The notes under the pieces were generated by a model that ran no database searches, was not told the DNA's origin, and saw only the letters and a list, made by a program, of their open reading frames with translations. Shown one piece after another: positions 1 through 7,211 of a DNA stretch of 35,423 nt (positions within the stretch are counted from its first letter, which is position 1; each line of letters opens with the position of its first letter). Origin of the DNA: Streptococcus sp. HSISM1 (lineage in GTDB: Bacteria; Bacillota; Bacilli; Lactobacillales; Streptococcaceae); contig NZ_CM002128.1 in the NCBI RefSeq assembly GCF_000448565.1, positions 989,458 through 1,024,880 on the forward strand. The letters are read 5' to 3'. The translations under genes were made by a program, and so were the position numbers.

Positions 1-585
1 CCTTGATCGGACTTGGGGGACTTTTTTCAATAATCGAAGAGCCGGGGTTTGAAGTTGACTTCTAGCATAACCAATCGCGAGAACCATAAAGAAGGTCGTT
101 GGTAGCATCACCAAAGCAAGCAAAAGCTGCCAGTGAAAGTGAATGGTAATTTCTGGTAAAATCCCCTTCTCATTACGGAAGTCATAAAAATGTCCCATCA
201 TGAGAAATGAAGCAAAATAGCCAAGAAGCGCTCCAACTCCAAAACTGAGTCCAAAGGCCCAAAATCGTTTCGCTAACTGGACATTGCTGTATCCCAAAGC
301 CTTTAAAATTCCTAATTGTTCCTTGTGGTCATCGACAAATTGTTTAATATAAAAACACATGAGGAGGATCGACGTCAAGGACAAGACAACCCCACTGACC
401 ATTGCCACCATCCAAGATAGCGAAACCTGGGCATCATAGTAGGTCTGAATGATGGGATTGGTTTTCGAAATCTCCAACTGCTCGATATCCAGGTAAAAAT
501 TCAAGAAGAGATTGGCCACAAAGACCGCACAAGCCCCAATGATACTGACGACAACTAATTTTCGAATATCTTTTACTGAAAACAT
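1..585 (-). CDS. FtsX/MacB-type ABC transporter permease (3' end cut by window)
   Basis: The frame is open from the ATG at 585 to the window edge, giving 195 residues with no stop, so the C-terminus is missing. Four hydrophobic segments are visible near residues 7-25, 55-80, 113-135 and 158-178. The stretch reading LGILKALGYSN is the hallmark cytoplasmic loop of the FtsX domain, which couples the permease to its ATPase. It starts 3 nt after the stop of the upstream ATPase gene, so the two are almost certainly cotranscribed and form one transporter. Family knowledge points to MacB/LolCDE-like export or peptide sensing rather than import. The substrate is unknown. The TetR gene ahead suggests inducible efflux. 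Confidence 0.85.
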   Translation of the reverse strand, partial: MFSVKDIRKLVVVSIIGACAVFVANLFLNFYLDIEQLEISKTNPIIQTYYDAQVSLSWMVAMVSGVVLSLTSILLMCFYIKQFVDDHKEQLGILKALGYSNVQLAKRFWAFGLSFGVGALLGYFASFLMMGHFYDFRNEKGILPEITIHFHWQLLLALVMLPTTFFMVLAIGYARSQLQTPALRLLKKVPQVRSR

Positions 586-588
586 GGC

Positions 589-1269
589 TTACCATCCAAT
601 CTCATAGGCACTCTGAGGTTGATCATTGGTCACAACTTCGGTAATCTTGCCACTATTGACACGAATGATGGTTCTGGCCATATCCGCAATATTTTGGTTG
701 TGCGTCACCATGATGAGGGTAAAGCCCAGCTTTTCCTTCAATTTCCAGATATAGTCCAGAATCTTGCGCCCTGTTTCTTCATCCAGGGCTCCCGTCGGCT
801 CATCTAAGAAAAGAATCTCTGGCTTTTTGGCCAAGGCCCGAGCAATGGAGACTCTCTGCTGTTCCCCACCAGATAATTCACTCGGATACTTGTCCAGCTT
901 ATCGCCAAGCCCTAAATCCTCGATGATCTGCAAAAAATCATGATTGTTTGCCAGGTCAGCACCCATCTTTACATTCTGTCTGACCGTCAGATTCGGCAAT
1001 AGATAATACTGCTGGAAGATAAAAGCAATCTTCTCACGTCTAAAGGCTGTCAGTTGGGCATCCGTGAGTTGAGACAAATCTTGTCCTTGAATGAGGATAT
1101 GCCCCTCATCTACCTTTTCTAAGCCTGATAACACATTTAAGAGAGTTGATTTCCCCGATCCAGAAGGACCGAGGATAACCACATCATCCTGGTCTTGAAT
1201 CTGCAAATCAATCCCTTTTAAAACCTTAGTTTGGCCGTAACTTTTGTGCACATTTTCTAGTTGAATCAT
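589..1269 (-). CDS. ABC transporter ATP-binding protein (MacB/LolD-like)
   Basis: This is a 226-residue nucleotide-binding subunit. Walker A GPSGSGKS is at residues 34-41, the signature LSGGEQQR near 132-139, Walker B ILFLDE at 152-157, and an H-loop reading VTHN follows. The frame is open further upstream, but the ATG at 1269 is preferred because it overlaps the TetR stop as ATGA, a translational-coupling arrangement, and yields the family-typical start MIQLENV. It partners the FtsX-type permease immediately downstream. Sequence type and length match the LolD/MacB ATPase class. Expression is probably controlled by the TetR repressor encoded first in the operon. Confidence 0.93.
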   Translation of the reverse strand: MIQLENVHKSYGQTKVLKGIDLQIQDQDDVVILGPSGSGKSTLLNVLSGLEKVDEGHILIQGQDLSQLTDAQLTAFRREKIAFIFQQYYLLPNLTVRQNVKMGADLANNHDFLQIIEDLGLGDKLDKYPSELSGGEQQRVSIARALAKKPEILFLDEPTGALDEETGRKILDYIWKLKEKLGFTLIMVTHNQNIADMARTIIRVNSGKITEVVTNDQPQSAYEIGW

Positions 1270-1841
1270 TTCTTTCCTACCATTTCTTTGATGAGAGATT
1301 GACAAACCTCTGTCAGTAATCCAATCACTTCTTCCATGCCGAACTGATAAATACCAGAAGCAACCATAGAGGCCATCCCGTGTGAGTAGATAAATAGATG
1401 CTGGTACAAGCGACTAGCTTCCTCTACAGTCAAAGGATAGTCTGCAACAATCGAATCCAGAACCAATTGGTAACTATGATCCTTCATGGGAAGAAAATCT
1501 TGAAAGCGACGAATCGGATCTTTGCTAGGATTTTGGAAAAGCAATTGAAAGAGTTGGGGCTCTTTTGAGGCGAAAAGAATATAAGCAACCCCGACAGATC
1601 GAAAAGGTTTCTCATCTTCTAAGGCCTTGCGAATATACTCCACCACGACCATCTCCGCGGCAACAATAACCTCTGCTTGTAACTCAGCCATATTGTCAAA
1701 TTGCCCAAAAATGACTCTCGGTGTGGCTCCCAGTTGCTCCGCTAATGCTCGAGCTGTCAAGCTAGCCATGCCCTCTTCTCTCACCAATTGTAAGGCTGTC
1801 CCAATGATAGCCTCTTTACTAAATTTAACCTTGGGTGGCAT
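1266..1841 (-). CDS. TetR family transcriptional regulator
   Basis: The protein has 191 residues. The N-terminal helix-turn-helix (about residues 9-50, including MASLTARALAEQLGATPRVI) is typical of TetR regulators; the remaining two-thirds is a helical ligand-binding domain. The start at 1841 is chosen over the ATG at 1859 because AGGAG lies 7 nt upstream of it and the longer start falls inside the operator. It is the first gene of an operon with an ABC ATPase and an FtsX-like permease. Two tandem palindromes sit between its promoter and its start codon, so negative autoregulation is likely. The inducer is unknown. Confidence 0.9.
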   Translation of the reverse strand: MPPKVKFSKEAIIGTALQLVREEGMASLTARALAEQLGATPRVIFGQFDNMAELQAEVIVAAEMVVVEYIRKALEDEKPFRSVGVAYILFASKEPQLFQLLFQNPSKDPIRRFQDFLPMKDHSYQLVLDSIVADYPLTVEEASRLYQHLFIYSHGMASMVASGIYQFGMEEVIGLLTEVCQSLIKEMVGKK

Positions 1842-1855
1842 AAGACTCCTTTCAC

Positions 1856-1917
1856 GCAACGTATGTTGCGCAACACTTGTTGCATAAAGATTACCATAAA
1901 AAAGAAAGACTTGTCAA
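1856..1917 (-). promoter_or_regulatory. Promoter and tandem palindromic operator of the tetR-ABC operon
   Basis: On the minus strand a TTGACA -35 box (1912-1917) and a TAATCT -10 box (1888-1893) are 18 nt apart. Directly downstream are two abutting 14-bp palindromes, GCAAC-N4-GTTGC at 1856-1869 and at 1870-1883. Both lie just after the expected transcription start, where a bound TetR dimer would block the polymerase. The boxes and palindromes are read directly; regulation by the adjacent TetR is inference. Confidence 0.8.
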
Positions 1918-1935
1918 GAAAAAACTGAAAACCAC

Positions 1936-1973
1936 AAAAAAACCAGACCACCGATAAGAGTGGAATCTGGTTT
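1936..1973 (-). terminator. Rho-independent terminator of the aldo/keto reductase gene
   Basis: A hairpin with outer arms AAACCAGA/TCTGGTTT and inner CCAC/GTGG is followed on the minus strand by seven T residues. It lies 13 nt past the reductase stop and insulates the tetR operon promoter. Confidence 0.85.
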
Positions 1974-1985
1974 ACTAACAAGATT

Positions 1986-2909
1986 CTAAGGCAAATCATT
2001 TCCCGCCGCCAAGTAGATTTGGTACCATTCCTTGCGGGTCAAAGTAACTGTTGCTGCTTTTCCTGCTTCAAGGACATGCTGGGGTTTGGTCGTTCCGATG
2101 ACCGCCTGCAACTTACCAGGATATCGGAGGACCCAGGCAAGGGCGATAGCTGTCGGTGTGACCTGGTATTTTTTCGCTAAGTCATTGAGGACATGATTGA
2201 GAGCTGCAAACTCTTCCTTGCCGACAAAATTCCCCTTGAAATAGCCATGCTGGAGGACAGACCAGGCCTGAATCACCGTATCAGTTAAGCGACAATACTC
2301 AAAGACACTGCTATCTCGCACGGCTGCTTTAGGCCCTTCCATATTGACATGAAAACCAGCCTCAAAGCTCGGTGTAAAGGCTGCACTTAACTGCAACTGG
2401 TTGACCTTGAGAGGTTGTTTGACAGCCGTCTTAAGCAATTCCATCATCATGGGATTTTGATTGGACACCCCAAAATGGCGGACCTTGCCCGCTTGCTCCA
2501 AGTGATCAAAAGCTTCCGCCACCTCTTCAGGTTCCATGAGGGCATCCGGTCGATGAAGGAGAAGACTATCTAAGCGCTCGATCTGCAGACGCTCGAGAAT
2601 GCCATCAACTGAATCCAAAATATAGTCCTTAGAAAAGTCAAAATAGGTAAAGCCGTCTTTGCGAATCCCGCACTTGGACTGGATCCACATCTGGTCCCGA
2701 AGATCCGGACGACGCTTGAGAACCTTCCCCAGCAGGACCTCACACTGGCCATCGCCATAGATATCCGCTAAGTCAAAAGTGTTGATCCCAATCGACAAGG
2801 CTGCTTCCACCAAGGCCTCCACCTCATCTTCACTCATCTGACTGATCCGCATCATCCCAAGGACAATCGTGGACAGACGCTCATTTTCAGCAAACTCAAT
2901 ATAGTTCAT
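1986..2909 (-). CDS. Aldo/keto reductase, YdhF-like
   Basis: A 307-residue NAD(P)H-dependent oxidoreductase with a TIM-barrel fold. The catalytic tetrad of the family is visible: Asp46 and Tyr51 (FDLADIYG), Lys79 (QSK) and His119 (LLLHRPD). The C-terminal GTTKPQHV segment fits the cofactor-binding region. The overall pattern resembles E. coli YdhF. The start at 2909 has AGGAGG upstream; an in-frame start at 2969 lacks one and would add 20 residues. The gene is monocistronic, with a terminator on each side. The substrate cannot be told from the sequence. Confidence 0.93.
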   Translation of the reverse strand: MNYIEFAENERLSTIVLGMMRISQMSEDEVEALVEAALSIGINTFDLADIYGDGQCEVLLGKVLKRRPDLRDQMWIQSKCGIRKDGFTYFDFSKDYILDSVDGILERLQIERLDSLLLHRPDALMEPEEVAEAFDHLEQAGKVRHFGVSNQNPMMMELLKTAVKQPLKVNQLQLSAAFTPSFEAGFHVNMEGPKAAVRDSSVFEYCRLTDTVIQAWSVLQHGYFKGNFVGKEEFAALNHVLNDLAKKYQVTPTAIALAWVLRYPGKLQAVIGTTKPQHVLEAGKAATVTLTRKEWYQIYLAAGNDLP

Positions 2910-2971
2910 GTCCGCCTCCTTTTCTGTAATTCTATTGTAGTGAAAAGGCTTGCAAAAGTCAATTTGCAATC

Positions 2972-2998
2972 AAAAAGCCCTCAGCGATAACTGAGAGC
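2972..2998 (-). terminator. Terminator of the XRE-ABC operon
   Basis: On the minus strand, GCTCTCAG and CTGAGGGC form an 8-bp stem (one G-U pair) with a 6-nt loop, followed by TTTTT. It lies just after the permease stop codon. The stem is the second copy of the tandem repeat at 2982-3033. Confidence 0.85.
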
Positions 2999-3033
2999 TT
3001 GTTTGATTAGCGATAGCTGAGAGCACGTTTGAT
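2982..3033 (-). repeat. 26-bp tandem duplication across the permease stop codon
   Basis: Two adjacent 26-bp units (3008-3033 and 2982-3007) match at 22 of 26 positions. The first encodes the last eight residues of the ABC-2 permease plus most of its stop codon. The second is noncoding and forms most of the terminator stem. The period of 26 puts the copy out of frame. Confidence 0.85.
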
Positions 3034-4221
3034 AGTCTTCCACGGTCCGAGGTCATCGGTCTGGAGGATTAAGCTCGCGTAAATTCGAGCGATGAGCACT
3101 GTTCCCACGATGGTAAAGAGGACCGCAATTCCCAATGAAGCCCAAGATTCAAGACCAGTTGCATAGCCATTGATGGTACGGAAAGGCATAAAGAAGGTTG
3201 AGATGAAAGGAATGTACGAACCGATCTTCAATAAGAAGACATCACCGGCACTTCCCAAGGTGGTCACCCCAAAAAAGCTAAAGAGGACTAACATCATTAG
3301 TGGCGAAATCGCTTTTCCTGAATCTTCAGGTCGTGCAACTGTTGAGCCTAAGAAGGCAGAGAGCACCACATACATAAAGATCCCAAGGATAATGAAGAAG
3401 ACGGTATTGAGCGAGATCGACTCTGCAAGGTGTTGGGTAATCGGAGAGTTTGGAGCGAGAATATCCTTGACAACTGGGATATCTGCTCTAAAGATCCAAA
3501 CAGCTACTAAACCAATCACATAGACAAAAATATGGGTAAAGATCACACCGAAGAGTCCGAGCATGCGTGCGAAGAAATAGTCGGTTGCTTTGATACTAGA
3601 GAAGACCACTTCCATGATCTTGGTTCCCTTTTCACTGGCCACTTCTTGGGCTGTGATACTAGAGTAGAACATCAAAATCATATAAAGCAGCATTCCTAGA
3701 CCACCTGCAACCATGGTTTGCACCATTTTCAAGCCTTCTTTTTTCTCATCAATTTTTTCTTTGAGAGAAACCTGTTGAGACAAGGCCGTCAATTGCTCTT
3801 TGCTTAGATTGGCACGCGCTAGATTGATTCCTTGTTGGACTTGGCTTAATTTCGCAGCAACAAGGGATTTCAATCCCATTTTCATGGCTTGGTCGCCCAC
3901 ATAAGTGGCTTCTAGCTGGCCATCTTTTTCATCGACCGTTAGGTAAGCAGCTGCTTTCTCATCCTTGATGGCTTTTTTAGCTGCAGCTTCATCTTTATAG
4001 TCCAAGGTCAAGCCATCAGTTCCTTTGAGACTTTCTTTGACAGCTGGAACTTCTGTCACCAAGGCCACCTGGTTTTTGGCATCTGTAGAAGAACCTGTCA
4101 GATAACCGATTCCAATGCTCAATCCTAAAAAGAGGAAGGGACCGAAGACCATGAAGAGGAAACTCCATGATTTCACTTGTCTGATATAGGTTTCTTTCAT
4201 TACGACAAACATCTGTTTCAT
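3007..4221 (-). CDS. ABC-2 type transporter permease (NatB/YhaP-like)
   Basis: A 404-residue membrane protein. One transmembrane segment (about residues 18-40) is followed by a roughly 130-residue extracytoplasmic domain and then a block of five more segments (about 175-200, 218-245, 270-295, 305-330, 365-388). This is the layout of ABC-2 exporter permeases of the NatB/YhaP group. Its start overlaps the ATPase stop by 4 nt (ATGA), so the two subunits are translationally coupled. It is the last gene of a five-gene operon headed by a small membrane protein and an XRE repressor. NatAB-type systems export sodium or toxic compounds; the substrate here is not evident. Confidence 0.9.
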   Translation of the reverse strand: MKQMFVVMKETYIRQVKSWSFLFMVFGPFLFLGLSIGIGYLTGSSTDAKNQVALVTEVPAVKESLKGTDGLTLDYKDEAAAKKAIKDEKAAAYLTVDEKDGQLEATYVGDQAMKMGLKSLVAAKLSQVQQGINLARANLSKEQLTALSQQVSLKEKIDEKKEGLKMVQTMVAGGLGMLLYMILMFYSSITAQEVASEKGTKIMEVVFSSIKATDYFFARMLGLFGVIFTHIFVYVIGLVAVWIFRADIPVVKDILAPNSPITQHLAESISLNTVFFIILGIFMYVVLSAFLGSTVARPEDSGKAISPLMMLVLFSFFGVTTLGSAGDVFLLKIGSYIPFISTFFMPFRTINGYATGLESWASLGIAVLFTIVGTVLIARIYASLILQTDDLGPWKTIKRALSYR

Positions 4222-5111
4222 ACTTCTACTCCTGATTCAAGTTTAAAGATCTCATCAATAGTTGGGGCTTGGTGGTCAAAGGTCGCAAGGTAGTGGCCCT
4301 TGGTCAAGCGGTCAAATAATTCTGGACCAGCTGATGCATCATCCAAGATCAACTTCCAAGTCCCTTGCTTGGTCATGCTGACCTTGGTCACGTGTGGCAG
4401 AGCTTCTAGCTCTTCTTTGCTAAAGTCGTTAGAAACAAAGAGACGAGTCTTGCCATAGCTATTACGGACCTCTTGGACTGGCCCTGAAAGGACAACCGAA
4501 CCATCACGGATCATTAGGATATCATCACACAACTCTTCGACATTGGTCATGACGTGGTCAGAAAAGATAATGGTTGCCCCACGCTCTTTTTCTTCAAAAA
4601 TGACCTGCTTGAGCACTTCTGTATTGACCGGATCCAAGCCGCTAAAGGGTTCATCTAAAATGATCAATTTAGGCTCATGGATCAAGGTGATGATCAATTG
4701 AACCTTCTGTTGGTTCCCTTTTGAGAGACTCTTGATTTTATCGGTCAATTTTCCTTTTACTTGGAGTTTTTCCATCCAGGTCGGTAATTTTTCCTTGACC
4801 TCAGCAGTGCTCATTCCTTTTAAGGCAGCCAAATAGCGGACCTGCTCAAAAATCGTGAGTTTTGGCATAAGACTACGTTCTTCTGGCAAATAGCCAATTT
4901 CCTTGTAGGTTTCTTGGGTGATCGCTTTGCCACCTAGGCGAATCTCGCCGCTGTAGTCCAAAAAGCGCAAGATACTGTGGAAAATAGTTGTTTTCCCGGC
5001 CCCATTTTTCCCAACTAAGCCAAGGATATGCCCTTGTTGAGCTGTCAGATCTACTCCGAAGAGAACCTGCTTATTCCCAAAGCTTTTTTCTAAATTTCTG
5101 ATTTCTAACAT
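4218..5111 (-). CDS. ABC-2 transporter ATP-binding protein (NatA/YhaQ-like)
   Basis: A 297-residue ATPase subunit. Walker A GKNGAGKT is at residues 34-41, the signature LSKGNQQ at 129-135, Walker B LIILDEP at 149-155, and the H-loop reads SDH. The extra C-terminal 80 residues are typical of drug- or sodium-export ATPases of the NatA class. A good GAGGAG ribosome site precedes the ATG. It lies 11 nt after the DUF3169-like gene and overlaps the permease gene by 4 nt, so it belongs to the XRE-controlled operon. Confidence 0.93.
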   Translation of the reverse strand: MLEIRNLEKSFGNKQVLFGVDLTAQQGHILGLVGKNGAGKTTIFHSILRFLDYSGEIRLGGKAITQETYKEIGYLPEERSLMPKLTIFEQVRYLAALKGMSTAEVKEKLPTWMEKLQVKGKLTDKIKSLSKGNQQKVQLIITLIHEPKLIILDEPFSGLDPVNTEVLKQVIFEEKERGATIIFSDHVMTNVEELCDDILMIRDGSVVLSGPVQEVRNSYGKTRLFVSNDFSKEELEALPHVTKVSMTKQGTWKLILDDASAGPELFDRLTKGHYLATFDHQAPTIDEIFKLESGVEV

Positions 5112-5122
5112 AGATGACTCCT

Positions 5123-5926
5123 CTACTCTTTATAATAACGTTTGGTAATCTTGTACTGAGAGACCAAGATATAGACATAAATCAGTGATACCACTACTAA
5201 TGCTAACAAGATATCTGTATGGAAAGCAATGCCAACTAAGAATATCGCAATTAAGGAAATCGGCAAGATATAATTGCTTAACTTAATGATAATTTCATAG
5301 TTTTCCTCGTAGCTAATCTGCTTTTCTGCTTCATCCATCATACTCATCATAAATTCACGTACTTCCTTGGCATTGGCATTGCGGGGAATCGGTTTTCCAT
5401 AAATCAGATGGAAGGTCTTGCGAAAGAAGATATCCGATAGGAAAAATAGGGCAATCAAGACAAGAAAGAGATAGAGCATGGTAAAGTCTCCAAAGATAAA
5501 AGCCAAGTGCCCTGTGGAAGGTCTATCCATATACACCCATTGACTATAAAAGATGATGACTAAAAAGTATGGCAAGATCATGACTCTTTTAAAAATGGTC
5601 GCTAACCCAAACAGTTTTTCCTTCTGGATGTCATAGTGATAGGCTTCCTCTTCGTCTTCTATCTGGAGCATTTTTTGATGGACTTTTCTCGCGCTTATTA
5701 GTAAGGCTATCGTGACCATAAACACGATAAGAAACAAAAGTATTGAGCCCAAAAGGAGTACTTCTATACTAAAGAAGGATTGGATTTCAAGGGGTTTTTC
5801 GGATCCGAACATGCCTGTCAAAAAACCAATGACTCCTCCAATCAAGCCGGAAACTGTGATGATTCCGACATTTCTCCAAAAACGATTACGTGGAGATCTT
5901 TTTTGTGGTTGCTTTTTCATAATCAT
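5123..5926 (-). CDS. DUF3169-like multispanning membrane protein
   Basis: A 267-residue protein (265 if the second ATG at 5920 is used). The basic N-terminus is followed by hydrophobic segments at about residues 18-40, 50-78, 110-130, 143-165, 216-235 and 238-258, with an acidic cytoplasmic stretch (DEEEAYHYD) around 92-100. I assign it to the DUF3169 group from the pattern of membrane segments and from its pairing with a short XRE regulator; this is recognition from memory, not a search. The ATG at 5926 overlaps the XRE stop (ATGA), while GAGGA fits 5920 better, so the exact start is open. The function is unknown; the context suggests an accessory or immunity role with the ABC exporter. Confidence 0.75.
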   Translation of the reverse strand: MIMKKQPQKRSPRNRFWRNVGIITVSGLIGGVIGFLTGMFGSEKPLEIQSFFSIEVLLLGSILLFLIVFMVTIALLISARKVHQKMLQIEDEEEAYHYDIQKEKLFGLATIFKRVMILPYFLVIIFYSQWVYMDRPSTGHLAFIFGDFTMLYLFLVLIALFFLSDIFFRKTFHLIYGKPIPRNANAKEVREFMMSMMDEAEKQISYEENYEIIIKLSNYILPISLIAIFLVGIAFHTDILLALVVVSLIYVYILVSQYKITKRYYKE

Positions 5927-6132
5927 TCCTCTTCCTCTACAAGACTAAAAACATTTTCCACAGGCTCTTTAAAAACCTGGGCGATGGTGATGGCAATAAT
6001 AACCGAAGGGGTATATTCCCCCCGTTCCAAGAGACTGATGGACTGACGCGAGACCCCTGCTAGCTTAGCTAGCTCAGATTGGTTGAGCCCATCACGCGCC
6101 CTCAACTCTTTCAGACGATTTTTTAAGATCAT
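5923..6132 (-). CDS. Short XRE/Cro-CI family regulator
   Basis: A 69-residue protein made almost entirely of one helix-turn-helix (SELAKLAGVSRQSISLLERG, about residues 19-38), followed by a short amphipathic tail. The start at 6132 has AGGAGG 8 nt upstream; an in-frame start at 6159 would overlap the previous gene. It is the second gene of a five-gene operon. The 26-bp inverted repeat over the operon promoter is a good candidate operator, which would make this an autorepressor that also controls the ABC transporter. Single-domain regulators of this type are common beside membrane proteins in Firmicutes. Confidence 0.9.
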   Translation of the reverse strand: MILKNRLKELRARDGLNQSELAKLAGVSRQSISLLERGEYTPSVIIAITIAQVFKEPVENVFSLVEEEE

Positions 6133-6145
6133 GGCATCCGCCTCC

Positions 6146-6454
6146 TTATAGTTGAACACCCTGAATATCTTCGATACGGACTAATTTAGTTTCTCTTTGT
6201 TGTTTATTAATTTCACGACTCAATTTGACCCAATCTTCATCGATATCCATAATTTCATACTCAAATCCAACACCATCTACTGTAACAGTGGCCGTTTGGC
6301 CTTTCAATTCTTCTAAAAGTCTAGACATTTCTTTATTTCCTTTCACTTGTTTTTCTAATCGTCTGATACGTCTGTTCAATCCTTTTATCTTCTTTTCTGA
6401 GCTTGCATAAAATATAACTATAAAAGGGATAAAAAGAATCCATATGGCTCCCAT
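6146..6454 (-). CDS. Small single-span membrane protein, unknown function
   Basis: A 102-residue protein. One N-terminal transmembrane helix (about residues 3-19) is followed by a basic coiled-coil stretch (KIKGLNRRIRRLEKQVKG, about 23-40) and a small C-terminal domain rich in beta-type residues that contains VTVDGVGFEYEIMDIDEDWVKL. The start at 6454 is chosen because AGGAGG lies 7 nt upstream; the longer start at 6514 sits in the operator. It leads the operon and is 13 nt upstream of the XRE regulator, so a sensory or scaffolding role for that regulator or transporter is possible. I do not recognise a named family. Confidence 0.75.
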   Translation of the reverse strand: MGAIWILFIPFIVIFYASSEKKIKGLNRRIRRLEKQVKGNKEMSRLLEELKGQTATVTVDGVGFEYEIMDIDEDWVKLSREINKQQRETKLVRIEDIQGVQL

Positions 6455-6485
6455 AAGAATACCTCCTCTTCTTTCAACTAAAAAC

Positions 6486-6568
6486 ATTGTAACACTTCTT
6501 TTTATTTTTGACAAGTATATTTGTCAAAAAATAAAAATATTTGTCAAAAATAAAAATATGATTGACAA
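6486..6568 (-). promoter_or_regulatory. Promoter and repeated operator of the XRE-DUF3169-ABC operon
   Basis: On the minus strand TACAAT (-10, 6486-6491) is 17 nt from TTGTCA (-35, 6509-6514). That -35 box forms one arm of a perfect inverted repeat, TTTTTGACAA-N6-TTGTCAAAAA, at 6505-6530. Two more copies of the half-site, TTGTCAA at 6541-6547 and TTGACAA at 6562-6568, are spaced at about two helical turns. Binding here would mask the -35 box. Confidence 0.75.
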
Positions 6569-6629
6569 GATCATTTGAGGTAAGAAATAAAAGGTCTGTA
6601 TTTGCGCACCTTTTAGCCTTCCTTTTTCA

Positions 6630-6659
6630 TTGACAAGATTTAGAAAAAATTTTTATAAT
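6630..6659 (+). promoter_or_regulatory. Promoter of the GNAT gene
   Basis: Consensus TTGACA (6630-6635) and TATAAT (6654-6659) boxes are 18 nt apart, 28 nt before the start codon. The -35 reads TTGACAA, the same heptamer as the operator half-sites of the divergent XRE operon. Confidence 0.85.
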
Positions 6660-6687
6660 GAAGAAAATACTACTAAGGAGAATCTAC

Positions 6688-7158
6688 ATGACGATTCGCT
6701 TAGCTCAACCAAATGATATTCCTGCTTTGCTTGGTCTCTTAGAACAGATTCTTTCCGTCCACCACCAAGTCCGTCCCGATATTTTCAAAGAAAGTGGCGG
6801 AAAATATAGTAAAGAAGAGTTAAAACAGTTAATGGCGCAAGAACATACACCGATTTTCGTCTACGAAAATGAAGATGGCCAGGTCCTAGGACATCTCTTC
6901 GTCACCATTAAAGAAGTCTCTGACAATCCTGTGCTTCATCCGATAAGAACCCTCTTCATCGAAGACTTGTGTGTCGATCAAGCAGCGCGTGGACAAAAGA
7001 TCGGTGATCAACTTTATCAATTCGCTGTCAGCTATGCCAAGGAAATTGGCTGCTACAACCTGACTCTTAATGTCTGGAATGACAATGAAGGAGCCCTTCG
7101 CTTCTATCAAAGACAGGGCATGAAACCTCAAGAAACGGTCATGGAAACCATCTTGTAA
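6688..7158 (+). CDS. GNAT family N-acetyltransferase
   Basis: A 156-residue single-domain acetyltransferase. The acetyl-CoA pyrophosphate-binding motif is around residues 100-112 (VDQAARGQKIGDQLY), preceded by the beta strand LFIEDLCV. The C-terminal NLTLNVWNDNEGALRFYQRQGM is the typical GNAT motif B ending. The start at 6688 has AAGGAG upstream; the ATG at 6658 overlaps the -10 box and is excluded. It has its own promoter and terminator. The acceptor substrate is unknown. Confidence 0.92.
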   Translation: MTIRLAQPNDIPALLGLLEQILSVHHQVRPDIFKESGGKYSKEELKQLMAQEHTPIFVYENEDGQVLGHLFVTIKEVSDNPVLHPIRTLFIEDLCVDQAARGQKIGDQLYQFAVSYAKEIGCYNLTLNVWNDNEGALRFYQRQGMKPQETVMETIL

Positions 7159-7168
7159 AATGAATTTT

Positions 7169-7200
7169 AAAAACCGTTGATGAGTCATCAACGGTTTTTT
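7169..7200. terminator. Bidirectional terminator between GNAT and pheT
   Basis: AAAACCGTTGA and TCAACGGTTTT form an 11-bp stem with A-runs on the left and T-runs on the right, so it can end both the GNAT transcript and the convergent pheT operon. Confidence 0.85.
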
Positions 7201-7211
7201 CTATACACATT

